64,000 bases of DNA from Kribbibacterium absianum (GTDB lineage Bacteria > Actinomycetota > Coriobacteriia > Coriobacteriales > Atopobiaceae): assembly GCF_030067705.1 (NCBI RefSeq), contig NZ_JASJEX010000005.1, positions 94,249 through 158,248 of the forward strand, given 5' to 3'. Made by a program: the position numbers and the translations under genes. Shown in pieces: positions 24,265-33,500 of this stretch. The notes below the pieces were generated by a model. The model was given only the letters and a program-made list of their open reading frames with translations, ran no database searches and was not told where the DNA came from. Each line of letters begins with the position of its first letter. Position 1 is the first letter of the stretch.

Positions 24265-26748
24265 GTGGCCGACGCCGCGCCGACACTCAAGCTGCCGCTG
24301 TTCTCGGCCAACCGGGTCCATCCGCTCCGGCCGCTGCCCGGGCAGGAACCCACTCCCTCGTACGCCGTGGTCGACATCCCCGCTTGGGCCCCCGAGGGGC
24401 ACGGGCTCGGCTACATCGTCGAGCAGCTCGGCGGCCGCAACGTGCGCGTCCTCGCCTGGATCGAGGGCGGCTCCTCCGTGTGGCCGTGCTCCCAACCGTT
24501 GACGTCGGTGCCCACGGGGCAGCCGCTGCTCCGCGTGTGCAACGGGATCGGCTCCACAAGTGAGGGCGTCGTCGAGCTCTCCCGGACGCACGGCCCGGTG
24601 GCCATCGCCAGCTGGGAGGACTGCCCCCACGGCGACGGGCGCTTCATCTCGGCGAGCCTTTTGCCCGGGGGCGTCGGCTCCTACGGCAACACGGACGCGG
24701 CCCTCGACCTCCGCACCCTCACTGCCGCGAGCTACCTCGTGTTCCTTGAGCTCACCCGCCGCAAGGTCATCCCGGACGGGCCGGAAGAGTCCCCGGACGT
24801 GCTCGCGCCGCTCCTGGAGGAGCCGCTGCCGGACGCCCTCGACCAGATCATCGAGGACGGCCGGCCGGACAACCCCGAGGCCACGCCGCTCCAGCGCTAT
24901 GCCGCGCGCTCCCTCCTCGAGGTCGGCGCCCCTGAGGTGCGCCGCATCGTGGCCGAGGCCGGCGCGGACGTCGTGCGGCTCAGCACCACGGGCCTCTGGT
25001 GGGCCCGCTTCCCGACCCCGCTGCTGTCGCCGGAGGACCGCGCGCGCCTCCTTTCCGTCGAGGCGGTGCTCAACCGCGTGACCCTCATGACCGAGCAGCT
25101 CTCTACGGGCGCGATCCCGCCGTCGCTCGACCAGCTCGGCCGCGAGGTCCTCACGCGCTTCGTCGCGGACGCGCCGACCCTCCTTGACGACTTCGACAAG
25201 CCCAACCCGCTCATCAGCTACCGTGGCGCCCAGGGCAAGCGCGGCGGCCAGTGGGACGTGCGCACTCGGTTCGCGCGGGCCTGCGAGCGCCTGCGGCTGC
25301 CCTTCCGTCTAGAGCAGCGCTTCGACTGCGACCTCCCGAGCGGCGTGGCGGCCGTCGAGTGCGCGACGCCTCCCCTCTCGGCCTTCCCCGGAGGCCCCGG
25401 CGACGCTCCCGCCCTCGCGGCCACCTACGCCGTCCGCCTCGCGACGACCATGGCGGCCGCGGCGTTCGGCTCCTCGGTGATGCTGACGAACGTCGTGGTC
25501 ACGGTCTTCTCGGAGGGGCTCGGCGGCCTCCCCGTGCTCTCGGTGGACTTCCGGCGGCTGCCCTTCAACCGCGTCACGCTGCCGGCGCTCAGGTCCGGCT
25601 CGCTCGCGCAGGAGTACGAGCCCGAGGCGCTCGTCGCCCTGCTCGGCCAGGACGCCCGCCTGTTCTACGTGCCGGGGGGCGGTTCGGACGCGGGGCTCCG
25701 GCCCATCGAGCCCTTCCGGGCGCCCGAGCTCCTGCCCCACCGGACGGAGCTCTGGCAGGACCTGCGCCCGCTGCCCGAGGACCTGGCCCAGAGCCTCCGG
25801 GCCACGCAGGCCTGCGAGCTGGACGTCTACCACGACCCGATGCCAGAGCTGCTCGAGGAGGTGCGCTCGGTGGACGCGGAGGAGGCCGACTCCCCCGTCG
25901 TCGCCGTGATGCGTCTCGAAGAGGTCTGCGACCGCGGGCTCAAGCTCCTCGGGGAGCGCGCCGAGGAGCTCGAGGACAAACGGCCCCTCTATTGCAGCAG
26001 CGGGCTCACCCGGCTGCTCGTGGCCGAGGCGCCCGCCGGCGGAACCAAGGCCTGCGGCGTTGCCGCCGCCGAGGACCCCACGCAGGTGACGAGCAGAACG
26101 ACCGTCGCGGAAGGGTCGACGCCCCGTTACTACAACCTACCGGACGGCTTCTTCGAGGCGCGGCTCGGCCTCGCCCGTCGCTACCTGGACCTCGAGGACC
26201 CGGCGCGCGCGCTCGCCACGGTGGAGCAGTGCATCGCGCTCGCACCGTCGAGCACGCAGCCGCGCGTGGCCAAGGCCGTGATGCTCGGCGACCTGGAGCG
26301 CTTCGACGAGGCCGCCGAGGAGCTCAAGACGCTCCTCACGATGCTCATCGACCGTGAGGACACCGGGTTCGTGTACTACCGGCTCGCGTTCGCGCTGTGG
26401 CAGTCGGGGCACCCGGAGGTCGGGGCCGCGTGCTACGTGCTCGCCTTGGCGGCGCCGCGCTTCGCGGAGCAGTCGCGCGCGGAGCTGGCCGAGCTGCTCG
26501 CCGAGAACCGCATGAAGACGCCGAGCCGGGAAGAGGCCGAGGAGCTGCTGCGCCGCGCCCACATCTGCATCCCCCAGCGGGACGAGCTGCTGCAGTCGCT
26601 CGCGGCGTCGGCGGTGGGGCTCGTGGACGGCGACTTCCCGATGGCGGCGTGGCAGGCCGTGGGCTACCTGGCGGACCAGACCCATTCGGACGACCTGAAC
26701 AACGTGAGCGCGAGCCTGCGCGACGGCACGCCGAGCGCCTACGTGTAG
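24265..26748 (+). CDS. Large TPR-containing protein of unknown function
   Basis: This 827-residue protein was not recognised beyond its repeats. Residues about 610-760 form TPR-like helices (FFEARLGLARRYLDLEDPARALATVEQCIALAP and onward). The first 600 residues show no motif, but alternate hydrophobic and acidic stretches, including AATYAVRLATTMAAAAFGSSV. There is no signal peptide or clear membrane span. A GTG start with AAAGGGGG upstream is used. It is a single-gene unit between the pyrophosphatase and mscL. Proteins like this appear to be confined to Coriobacteriia, but that needs a search. Confidence 0.8.
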   Translation: MADAAPTLKLPLFSANRVHPLRPLPGQEPTPSYAVVDIPAWAPEGHGLGYIVEQLGGRNVRVLAWIEGGSSVWPCSQPLTSVPTGQPLLRVCNGIGSTSEGVVELSRTHGPVAIASWEDCPHGDGRFISASLLPGGVGSYGNTDAALDLRTLTAASYLVFLELTRRKVIPDGPEESPDVLAPLLEEPLPDALDQIIEDGRPDNPEATPLQRYAARSLLEVGAPEVRRIVAEAGADVVRLSTTGLWWARFPTPLLSPEDRARLLSVEAVLNRVTLMTEQLSTGAIPPSLDQLGREVLTRFVADAPTLLDDFDKPNPLISYRGAQGKRGGQWDVRTRFARACERLRLPFRLEQRFDCDLPSGVAAVECATPPLSAFPGGPGDAPALAATYAVRLATTMAAAAFGSSVMLTNVVVTVFSEGLGGLPVLSVDFRRLPFNRVTLPALRSGSLAQEYEPEALVALLGQDARLFYVPGGGSDAGLRPIEPFRAPELLPHRTELWQDLRPLPEDLAQSLRATQACELDVYHDPMPELLEEVRSVDAEEADSPVVAVMRLEEVCDRGLKLLGERAEELEDKRPLYCSSGLTRLLVAEAPAGGTKACGVAAAEDPTQVTSRTTVAEGSTPRYYNLPDGFFEARLGLARRYLDLEDPARALATVEQCIALAPSSTQPRVAKAVMLGDLERFDEAAEELKTLLTMLIDREDTGFVYYRLAFALWQSGHPEVGAACYVLALAAPRFAEQSRAELAELLAENRMKTPSREEAEELLRRAHICIPQRDELLQSLAASAVGLVDGDFPMAAWQAVGYLADQTHSDDLNNVSASLRDGTPSAYV

Positions 26749-26902
26749 CCGCCGGGACCCGCGCCCGTCACGTTCCACGTCCTTCGACGGCTCCCGGTCC
26801 AGCGCGCATCCGCGAGAAGGCCGCCCGAGAGAATCCCCACCCGCACAGAGGGGAATGCTATCCCCAGTGGAGAGTCAGCCGTCAATACAAGGGAGCGAGA
26901 CC

Positions 26903-27361
26903 ATGACCATTGACAAGGAACAGGCCAAGGAAAAGGGCAAGGGCCTCTGGGCCGAGTTCAAGGAGTTCATCTCGCAGGGCAGCGTGATGGACCTGGCCGT
27001 CGGCATGATCATCGGCGCGGCGTTCACCGCCATCGTGAGCTCGCTCGTCAACGACATCGTGATGCCGGTCGTGGGCGTCATCATCGGCGGCCTCGACTTC
27101 GCGGACATCAAGACGTCGTTCGTGAGCCCGACCACCGGTCAGACCGTCAACATCATGTGGGGCAGCTTCATCACGGCGGTCATCAACTTCCTGCTCATCG
27201 CCCTTGTGATCTTCCTGATGGTCAAGGCCGTCAACACCGCCCACGACAAGATCGCCAAGAAGGGCGACGAGGAGGAGGCACAAGAGGTCGAGGAGGTCAG
27301 CGACGAGGTCAAGCTCCTCACCGAGATTCGCGACGCGCTCGTGAACAAGGACGAGAAGTAG
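26903..27361 (+). CDS. mscL: Large-conductance mechanosensitive channel
   Basis: MscL opens under membrane tension to release solutes during osmotic downshock. The 152-residue protein has TM1 in VMDLAVGMIIGAAFTAIVSSLVNDIVMP (the glycine-rich pore helix), a periplasmic loop and TM2 in FITAVINFLLIALVIFLMV. A charged C-terminal cytoplasmic helix follows, and all are in the family order. The start MTIDKEQ at 26903 has GGGAG upstream. Confidence 0.95.
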   Translation: MTIDKEQAKEKGKGLWAEFKEFISQGSVMDLAVGMIIGAAFTAIVSSLVNDIVMPVVGVIIGGLDFADIKTSFVSPTTGQTVNIMWGSFITAVINFLLIALVIFLMVKAVNTAHDKIAKKGDEEEAQEVEEVSDEVKLLTEIRDALVNKDEK

Positions 27362-27389
27362 CGCCGCATCATAGAACCCGATCACCGCC

Positions 27390-27430
27390 GCAGTGAGTCA
27401 CCGCCCCGTCGGGTGGTGACCCACTGCTTT
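27390..27430. terminator. Rho-independent terminator between mscL and the VOC gene
   Basis: GCAGTGAGTCACC (27390-27402) pairs with 27415-27427 with one mismatch and is followed by TTTCTTATAT on the plus strand. It serves mscL and possibly the convergent VOC gene. Confidence 0.8.
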
Positions 27431-27440
27431 CTTATATGCG

Positions 27441-27836
27441 TCAGCGCCGCTCGTCCTCGCCGCGGTGGGCCGGGAGGATCTCGATGCGGCAGCCCTCGGG
27501 GTCCGTGATGAAATAGAGGCCCATCGTGGGGTTCTCGTACTCGATGACGCCCATCTCCTGGTGCAGTTTGTGCGCGGCCTCGAAGTCGTCCACCGAGAAC
27601 GCGATGTGCTCGCCCTGGCCACCGTTGTCGTAGGGCTCGGTCCGGCCGCGGTTCCAGGTGAGCTCGATCTGGAACGGGCAGGCGTCGGTGGCCAGGTAGG
27701 TGTTGGTCCAAGAGCCGTCGGGCGCGGAGGACTCGCGGACCACGTGGAAGCCGAGGGCCTTCTCGTAGAAGTCGATGGTCCTGTGCTTGTCGAGGACATG
27801 TGTGCAACGGTGCAGGAAACGGGCGTCGATGGCCAT
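27441..27836 (-). CDS. VOC-family protein, glyoxalase I (lactoylglutathione lyase)-like
   Basis: The 131-residue single-domain protein follows the GloA pattern: FLHRCTHVLDKHRTIDFYEKALGF, QIELTWNRG, GEHIAFSVDDF and YFITDPEGCRIEILP. The four ligands H, E, H, E of the Ni/Zn site are in place. It would detoxify methylglyoxal or act on a related hemithioacetal; glutathione is doubtful in this lineage, so the thiol cofactor is open. The start at 27836 has AGAGGAA upstream. It is divergent from the HAD gene. Confidence 0.85.
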   Translation of the reverse strand: MAIDARFLHRCTHVLDKHRTIDFYEKALGFHVVRESSAPDGSWTNTYLATDACPFQIELTWNRGRTEPYDNGGQGEHIAFSVDDFEAAHKLHQEMGVIEYENPTMGLYFITDPEGCRIEILPAHRGEDERR

Positions 27837-27888
27837 CGCGGTTCCTCTCTCGGGGGTCTGTGCCGCTGTGTGTGTACCCTGTCCTGGT

Positions 27889-27917
27889 GGGACACTGGTG
27901 CCGGACGCGTGTGTCCC
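27889..27917. repeat. 29-nt dyad element in a divergent promoter region
   Basis: This copy is unusual because it lies between two divergent starts (27836 and 27940) rather than after a stop codon, 22 nt from the HAD start. Confidence 0.85.
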
Positions 27918-27939
27918 ACGCGACCCGAGAGGAGCCCTG

Positions 27940-28719
27940 ATGACCAAGCCCGTCCGCGCCGTCTTCTTCGACGTCGACGGAACGCTGCTCTCCCACGAGA
28001 CCGGCGGCGTTCCGGCCAGCGCGACCGCGGCGCTCCGTCAGTTGCGGGACCAGGGCATCGCGGTGGTCGTCTCGACCGGGCGCGCCCTCTCCGAGCTGGA
28101 CGCGCTGGGCGTCGACTTCCCCTTCCACGCGTACCTGCTGCTCAACGGCCAACAGTGCCTCGACCACGGGCGCCACGTGTTCTACGACCGCCCGCTCGAG
28201 GGCGACGCGTTGGCCGGGGTGCTCGCGTTGTTCAACGAGCGCGAGGTGCCCATCTACCTGATCGGCGCCGACGGCCTCTTCCTCAACTTCGTCGACGACC
28301 GCGTGCGCTCCGCCCAGGCTGCCATTTCGAGCGACATCCCGCCGGTGCGCGGCTACGCCGGCGAGCCTATCTACATGGCCGGCGCCTATGCGCACGTGGC
28401 CGACGAGCCCGCCCTCCGCGATCGGCTGCGCGACGTCACCATCACCCGCTGGCACAAGAACGGCATCGACATCGTCTGCGCCGGAGCGGGCAAGGTGCAG
28501 GGCGTCGAGGCGTTCCTCGAGCGAACCGGCATCGCGGCCGACGAGTGCGTGGCGTTTGGCGACGCCGAGAACGACATCGAGATGCTCCGCATGGTGGGCA
28601 CCGGCGTCGCCATGGGCAACGCCGAGCCGGACGTGAAGGCCGTGGCGGACCTCGTAACGAGCGACATCGACGCCGACGGCATCGCGAACGGCCTGCGCGC
28701 GCTGGGACTCATCACGTGA
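27940..28719 (+). CDS. Cof-type HAD-superfamily phosphatase
   Basis: The 259-residue hydrolase has motif I DVDGT, motif II STGRA, the motif III lysine in GAGKVQGVEAF and motif IV FGDAENDIEML, with a C2 cap between. It is a cytoplasmic sugar-phosphate or FMN-type phosphatase; the natural substrate is unknown. It is a paralogue of the partial gene at the window start. The start at 27940 has AGAGGAG upstream. Its stop codon abuts a family B repeat. Confidence 0.9.
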   Translation: MTKPVRAVFFDVDGTLLSHETGGVPASATAALRQLRDQGIAVVVSTGRALSELDALGVDFPFHAYLLLNGQQCLDHGRHVFYDRPLEGDALAGVLALFNEREVPIYLIGADGLFLNFVDDRVRSAQAAISSDIPPVRGYAGEPIYMAGAYAHVADEPALRDRLRDVTITRWHKNGIDIVCAGAGKVQGVEAFLERTGIAADECVAFGDAENDIEMLRMVGTGVAMGNAEPDVKAVADLVTSDIDADGIANGLRALGLIT

Positions 28720-28755
28720 GCAATGAGACACTTTCGTCTCTTTGAACTGTCTCAC
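28716..28755. repeat. Family B repeat on the minus strand, between convergent stops
   Basis: Read on the minus strand, the unit starts GTGAGACA with its TGA being the MFS stop codon (28752-28754) and continues through CAAAGAGACGA. TGAGACA (28724-28730) and TGTCTCA (28748-28754) form a stem that could terminate both genes. Confidence 0.75.
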
Positions 28756-30395
28756 TTGGGCGGGACACTGGTGCCGCTGCCTTTTGTCCCCGCCGTGCGC
28801 TTGCCATCGCCCACGCTGGTGGTCTGATCCATCAGCACGTGGTTGCCGGAACCGCTGATCGTGGTCGCGAGACGGTGCCGCTTGATGAAGCACATCATCA
28901 CGAGGCCCACCGCCAAGAGCGGCACGAACCACAGCATCAGTGGGATGAGGCTCTCCCAGTACCCGCGGCCGATCACCGTCTGCAACGCGCGCGGCAGCCT
29001 CCCCACCTCGGTCGGCGTCAGCGTCGCGAGCGTCAGGCCGGAGCCCTTGGGCAGATGAGGCAGCACGTACTCGGTGAGGCGCGTGGTGAACAGGCTGCCC
29101 ACCACGGCAGTGCCGAGCGTCGACGCGATCTGCCGGAAGAAGTTGTTGGCCGCCGTGGCGGTGCCCACGATCGCGTGCGGGAACTCGTTCTGCACGATCA
29201 GCACGAGGATCTGCGAGCCCAGGCCCACGCCGAAGCCCCAGATGAAGAAGTAGGTCCCGAGCAGCCAGAGGCTCGTCTCGGGCGTCACGGTGCTCATCAG
29301 GAAGAAACCGAGGCCCATGACCGCGCACATCGCGATGGGCATCCATTTGTAGCGGCCGGTCTTGGACGCGATGAAGCCGGTGGCGGTGCTCGTGACGAGC
29401 GACCCGACGCAGATGGGCACCATCATCAAACCTGCGTTCATCGGGTTCAGATCGTTCACCAGCTGCAGGTACGTCGGCATGTAGTTGAGCGTGCCGTCGA
29501 ATCCGATGAAGACGAGCATGCCGCACACGGTGACCAGGGTGAAGTTGCGGTCACGGAAGAGACCGAACGGGACGATGGGCCGCTTCGCGCGGTTCTCGTG
29601 CACGACGAACCCGACCCATGCGGCCACGCAGGCCACGATGAGGACGATCATCTCCCAACTGTTCCACGCGAACGTCGAGCCACCCCATGCGCTCGCAAGG
29701 ATCAGCGTGACCACGGCCACCGCCATGAGCGCCATGCCGAGACCGTCCACGCCCATGCTGGTCGGGCGCCTCCAATCGTTGGGCAGGAACCGCGCCGTCA
29801 TGACCATCGCGACGACCGCCAAGGGGATCGTGAACCAGAAGATCATGCGCCAGCCCGTGACGTCCACGAACCAGCCGCCCAGAATGGGCCCGAGCACGTT
29901 GGACACGGCGAACACGGCGCCGATCGCGCCCATGTACTTGCCACGCTGACGGGCGGAGACGACGTCGGCCAGGATGGCCTGGGAGAGGATGATGAGGCCC
30001 CCGCCACCGAGGCCGGAGATGGCGCGGCCGGTGATGAGGACCGCCATAGACGGCGCCATGCCGCACACGCCCTTCCCGGCCGCGTACAGGCCGAGGCTCA
30101 ACACCAAGAGCCGCTTGCGCCCGAACGTGTCGCCGAGCCGGCCGTATATGGGCATCGTGATGGTGCTGGTCAGGATGTAGGTGGTCTCCACCCACTGCAT
30201 GATCTGCACGCCGTGCAGGTCGCCGACGATGGTGGGGAGCGCGGTGGACGCGATGGTCTCGGACAGCGAGCTCACGAACATGCCAATGGCGAGCCCGATG
30301 AAGACGAGCGCCAGCCGCTTGCCGTGGAGGCCGGTGTCGGGCTCGGCCGCGGTTGTCGGCGCCGCGGCCTTCTCGGTGCGATGAAAGAGGGACAT
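28752..30395 (-). CDS. DHA2-family (EmrB/QacA) MFS drug/proton antiporter
   Basis: The 547-residue membrane protein has about 14 hydrophobic segments and the DHA2 motifs ASTALPTIVGDL, motif A GRLGDTFGRKRLL, and motif C ILGPILGGWFVD. It should export toxic compounds or metabolites by proton antiport. The C-terminal 12 residues, with GTKGSGTSVPPK, are encoded by a 29-nt dyad repeat, so the end of the gene has been formed by the element. The start at 30395 has GGAGGTGG upstream, but both lie within a long inverted repeat (30387-30436), suggesting regulated initiation. Confidence 0.9.
   Translation of the reverse strand: MSLFHRTEKAAAPTTAAEPDTGLHGKRLALVFIGLAIGMFVSSLSETIASTALPTIVGDLHGVQIMQWVETTYILTSTITMPIYGRLGDTFGRKRLLVLSLGLYAAGKGVCGMAPSMAVLITGRAISGLGGGGLIILSQAILADVVSARQRGKYMGAIGAVFAVSNVLGPILGGWFVDVTGWRMIFWFTIPLAVVAMVMTARFLPNDWRRPTSMGVDGLGMALMAVAVVTLILASAWGGSTFAWNSWEMIVLIVACVAAWVGFVVHENRAKRPIVPFGLFRDRNFTLVTVCGMLVFIGFDGTLNYMPTYLQLVNDLNPMNAGLMMVPICVGSLVTSTATGFIASKTGRYKWMPIAMCAVMGLGFFLMSTVTPETSLWLLGTYFFIWGFGVGLGSQILVLIVQNEFPHAIVGTATAANNFFRQIASTLGTAVVGSLFTTRLTEYVLPHLPKGSGLTLATLTPTEVGRLPRALQTVIGRGYWESLIPLMLWFVPLLAVGLVMMCFIKRHRLATTISGSGNHVLMDQTTSVGDGKRTAGTKGSGTSVPPK
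28762..28790. repeat. 29-nt dyad element encoding the MFS C-terminus
   Basis: This standard-length copy lies wholly inside the MFS reading frame, ending 8 nt before the stop codon. Confidence 0.8.
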
Positions 30396-30436
30396 ACCCA
30401 CCTCCACAAATATGGATTGAAGGTGGTATGTCCCTC
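30387..30436 (-). promoter_or_regulatory. Inverted repeat covering the MFS start codon and ribosome-binding site
   Basis: GAGGGACATACC-CACCT (30387-30403) pairs with AGGTGGTATGTCCCTC (30421-30436), a 16-bp stem with one bulged base and a 17-nt loop. In the mRNA the Shine-Dalgarno and ATG fall in the 3' arm and would be hidden. As DNA it could also be an operator for a dimeric repressor. Confidence 0.7.
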
Positions 30437-30536
30437 GGTTGTCCCCAGTAATCCCGTGCCACGAGGCGCTCGGCGAACTTCCCGAAGCCCACAGGGAGAC
30501 GGGGCCCGACCCCGACCGTGTCAGGGGTGCTGGCGC

Positions 30537-33500
30537 CTACTGTTTCGCCAACCGCCGGTACAGCGTCTCCGAGTCCTTGGCCAGCTCGTCCTGCAGCATC
30601 TGCGAGCGCCAGGGGTCACGCGTCCCGAGCGACGCGTACCGGGCCATCTTGGCCAGGAACGGCGCAAGCGGCTTGGTGGGCTGTGGGGAGTCCAGACGGA
30701 ACGGGTCCTCGCCCGCGTCCGCCCGCCGGGGGTCGAAGCGCCAGAGCGGCCAGTAGCCCGTCTCGACGGCCTCCTTCATGATGCCGGTCACCGTTCCCAT
30801 GCCAGCGGTGAGGTCCCAGGTGATGCAGGGGCAGAAGCAGATCACAACGCTCGGGCCGTCGTAGGCATCGGCCTCGCGCAGCGCGTCGATGGCCTGTTGC
30901 ATGTCGCCCCGGAGGTCGATGTGGGCCACGTACACGTAGCCGTACTGCGTGAGCATGAGCCCCAGGTTCTTCTTGGGCTCGGACTTGCCGTCGTAGGTGA
31001 AGCCCGTCACCGCGCCGAGCTGGGTGGCCTTGGACATCTCGCCCCCGGTGTTGGAATAGCCCTCGGTGTCGAGCACGAGCACGTTGAAGTCCTCGCCCGA
31101 CGCCACCACCTCGTCCAGCCCGCCATAGCCGATGTCGTAGGCCCAGCCGTCGCCGCCCACGCACCATACGGACTTCTTGCCAAAGGACTCGCCCAGTCCG
31201 AGGATCCGCTCCACCAGGGTCTGCGCCTCGGCCGAGAGGCCGGATCGGTCCAGTCCCGCGAGTCCCTGACGCACTGCCTGCCCCAGCTCATAGGAGGCGT
31301 CGGCGTCGTCCTTTCCCGCCTGCCAGGCGGTGAGCAGCGCCCGTGCCGCCTTCGGCAGCTCGGCGCAGACGACGGCCTGTGCCACCGCCGCCTCGAGCAG
31401 CGAGCGGCGCACGCGCACGCCCTTCATGATCCCGTAACCGTACTCGCCGTTGTCCTCGAACAGCGAGTTGCCCCAGGCCGGCCCTCGGCCGTCGGCGCCG
31501 GCGCAATAGGGCACCGCCGGCATGTAGGCGCCGTAGATGGAGCTGCAGCCCGTGGCGTTGGCGACGATCAGGCGCTCGCCAAAGAGCTGCGTGAGCAGCT
31601 TGAGATAAGGGGCCTCGCCACAGCCGCCGCAGCAACTGGAGAACTCAAAGAGCGGCCGGCGCAGCTGCGTGCCCGGGACGTCGACGGGCGGCAGGCGGTC
31701 GGGCTTGTCGGACACGTTGGCCAACGCGAAGTCCAAACACTCCTTTTGCGTGTCCAGCTGGGTCTCGAGCGGCTCCATCACGAGCGCCTTGCCTGGTGCA
31801 GGACAGTTGTAGGCACAGGAGCCGCAGCCCACGCAGTCCTCCGGCCACACTTGGATGCGGAACTCCAAGCCGTTGAGCCCCTGATGGGTCGCCGGTTTGG
31901 TGGAGAAGGCCGCCGGTGCCCCTCGCAGCTCCTCCGGTTCCGCAAGCACTGGCCGGATGGCCGCGTGGGGGCACACGAAGGAGCACTCGCAGCACTCCAC
32001 GCACGTGTCGACGTCCCAGCGGGGGATGGAAAAGGCCACGGTGCGCTTCTCGAGGGCGGTGGTCCCCGTGGGCACGATGCCGTCCGGCGCCAATGCGCTC
32101 ACCGGCAGGTCATTGCCCTTCAGCTCCTCCATGGGCCAGAAGACGTCCCGCTCGTAGGCGGTCTCGCTGCGACCGGCGCTGGCGCCCTCCTCCTGCTGCT
32201 GGCGCACCGTGAGCGGCCCTTCGGTGGCGCCGGCCCACGCGGCCGGCACGGCGATGGACGTGAGCGTGCCGAGCGCCTGGTCGATGGCGGCGAGGTCCGC
32301 CGACACCACCTCGCTCCCCTTGGCGCCGTACAGCTGCTGGGCGTCCTGCTTGAGCGCGGCCACCGCCTGGTCGAAGGGCAACAGGCCGGCGAGCTTGAAG
32401 AAGACCGTCTCCATGATCAGGTTCACCCGAGCCCCGAGCCCGAGCTTCTCGGCCAGCGCCGACGCGTCGACGGTCCACAGCTTGGCTTCTTTGGCTGCGA
32501 TGTCCCGCTTGAGCGAGGCCGGCAGGTGCCGGTCCAGCTCCTCGAGGGTCTGCCAGGGGCAGTTGAGCACGAAGGTGCCCCCGTGGCGCAGCCGGCCGAG
32601 CAGGTCGTACCCGCGCCGCACGTAGATGGCCTTGTTGCAGGCCACGTAGTCCGCCCCCTCGATGAGCCAGGGGGCTTGGATCGGGGCGGCGTCGGGAGAG
32701 AGGCGCAGGTAGCTGATCGTGAGGCCGCCGGACTTCTTGGAGTCGTACCAGCTGTACTCCTGCGCGCTGCCCTGCAGCGTGTTGCCAAGGATGCGCCCCA
32801 CCGACTTGCTGGCCGAGACGGTCCCGTCGCTGCCGAACCCATAGAACACGGCCTGGGTGAGGTTGTCGGGCAACACGTCGAGCGGCTCCCCCACCGAAAG
32901 CGACAGGTGCGTCACGTCGTCGTCGATGCCCACGGTGAACCGCTCGCGCGGCTGCGGGGCCGCAAGGTCGTCGAACACGGCCTTGACCTGCGCGGGCGTG
33001 AAATCCTTGGACGAGAGCCCGTAACGGCCCCCGCTCACCTGTATCGCGCGACCACTCTGGAGCACCGAGAGCGCCACGTCCTGGTACAGGGGCTCGCCCT
33101 GGCTGCCCGGCTCCTTGGTGCGGTCGAGGGCGCAGAGCCGCCGGCAGCTGGCGGGCACGGCCGCGAGGAACGCGGCGCGGTCCCAGGGCCTGTAGAGGCG
33201 CACTTTGATGAGGCCGACCTTCCGGCCTTGGGCCGTCAGGTGCCGCACCGTCGCCTCGACCACCTCGCACGAGGAGCCCATCGTCGCGATCACGAACTCG
33301 GCGTCCGGGGCGCCCACGTAGTCGAACAGGTGATAGGAACGGCCCGTCAGCGCGGCAACGGCGTCCATCTGACCCTGCACGACCGCCGGGAACGCGTCGT
33401 AGCGCGCGTTGGCTGCCTCGCGGTTCTGGAAGTAGATGTCGGGGTTCTGCGCGGTGCCGCGGGCCTGGGGGCGCTCCGGCTCCAGGCACCGGGCGCGAAA

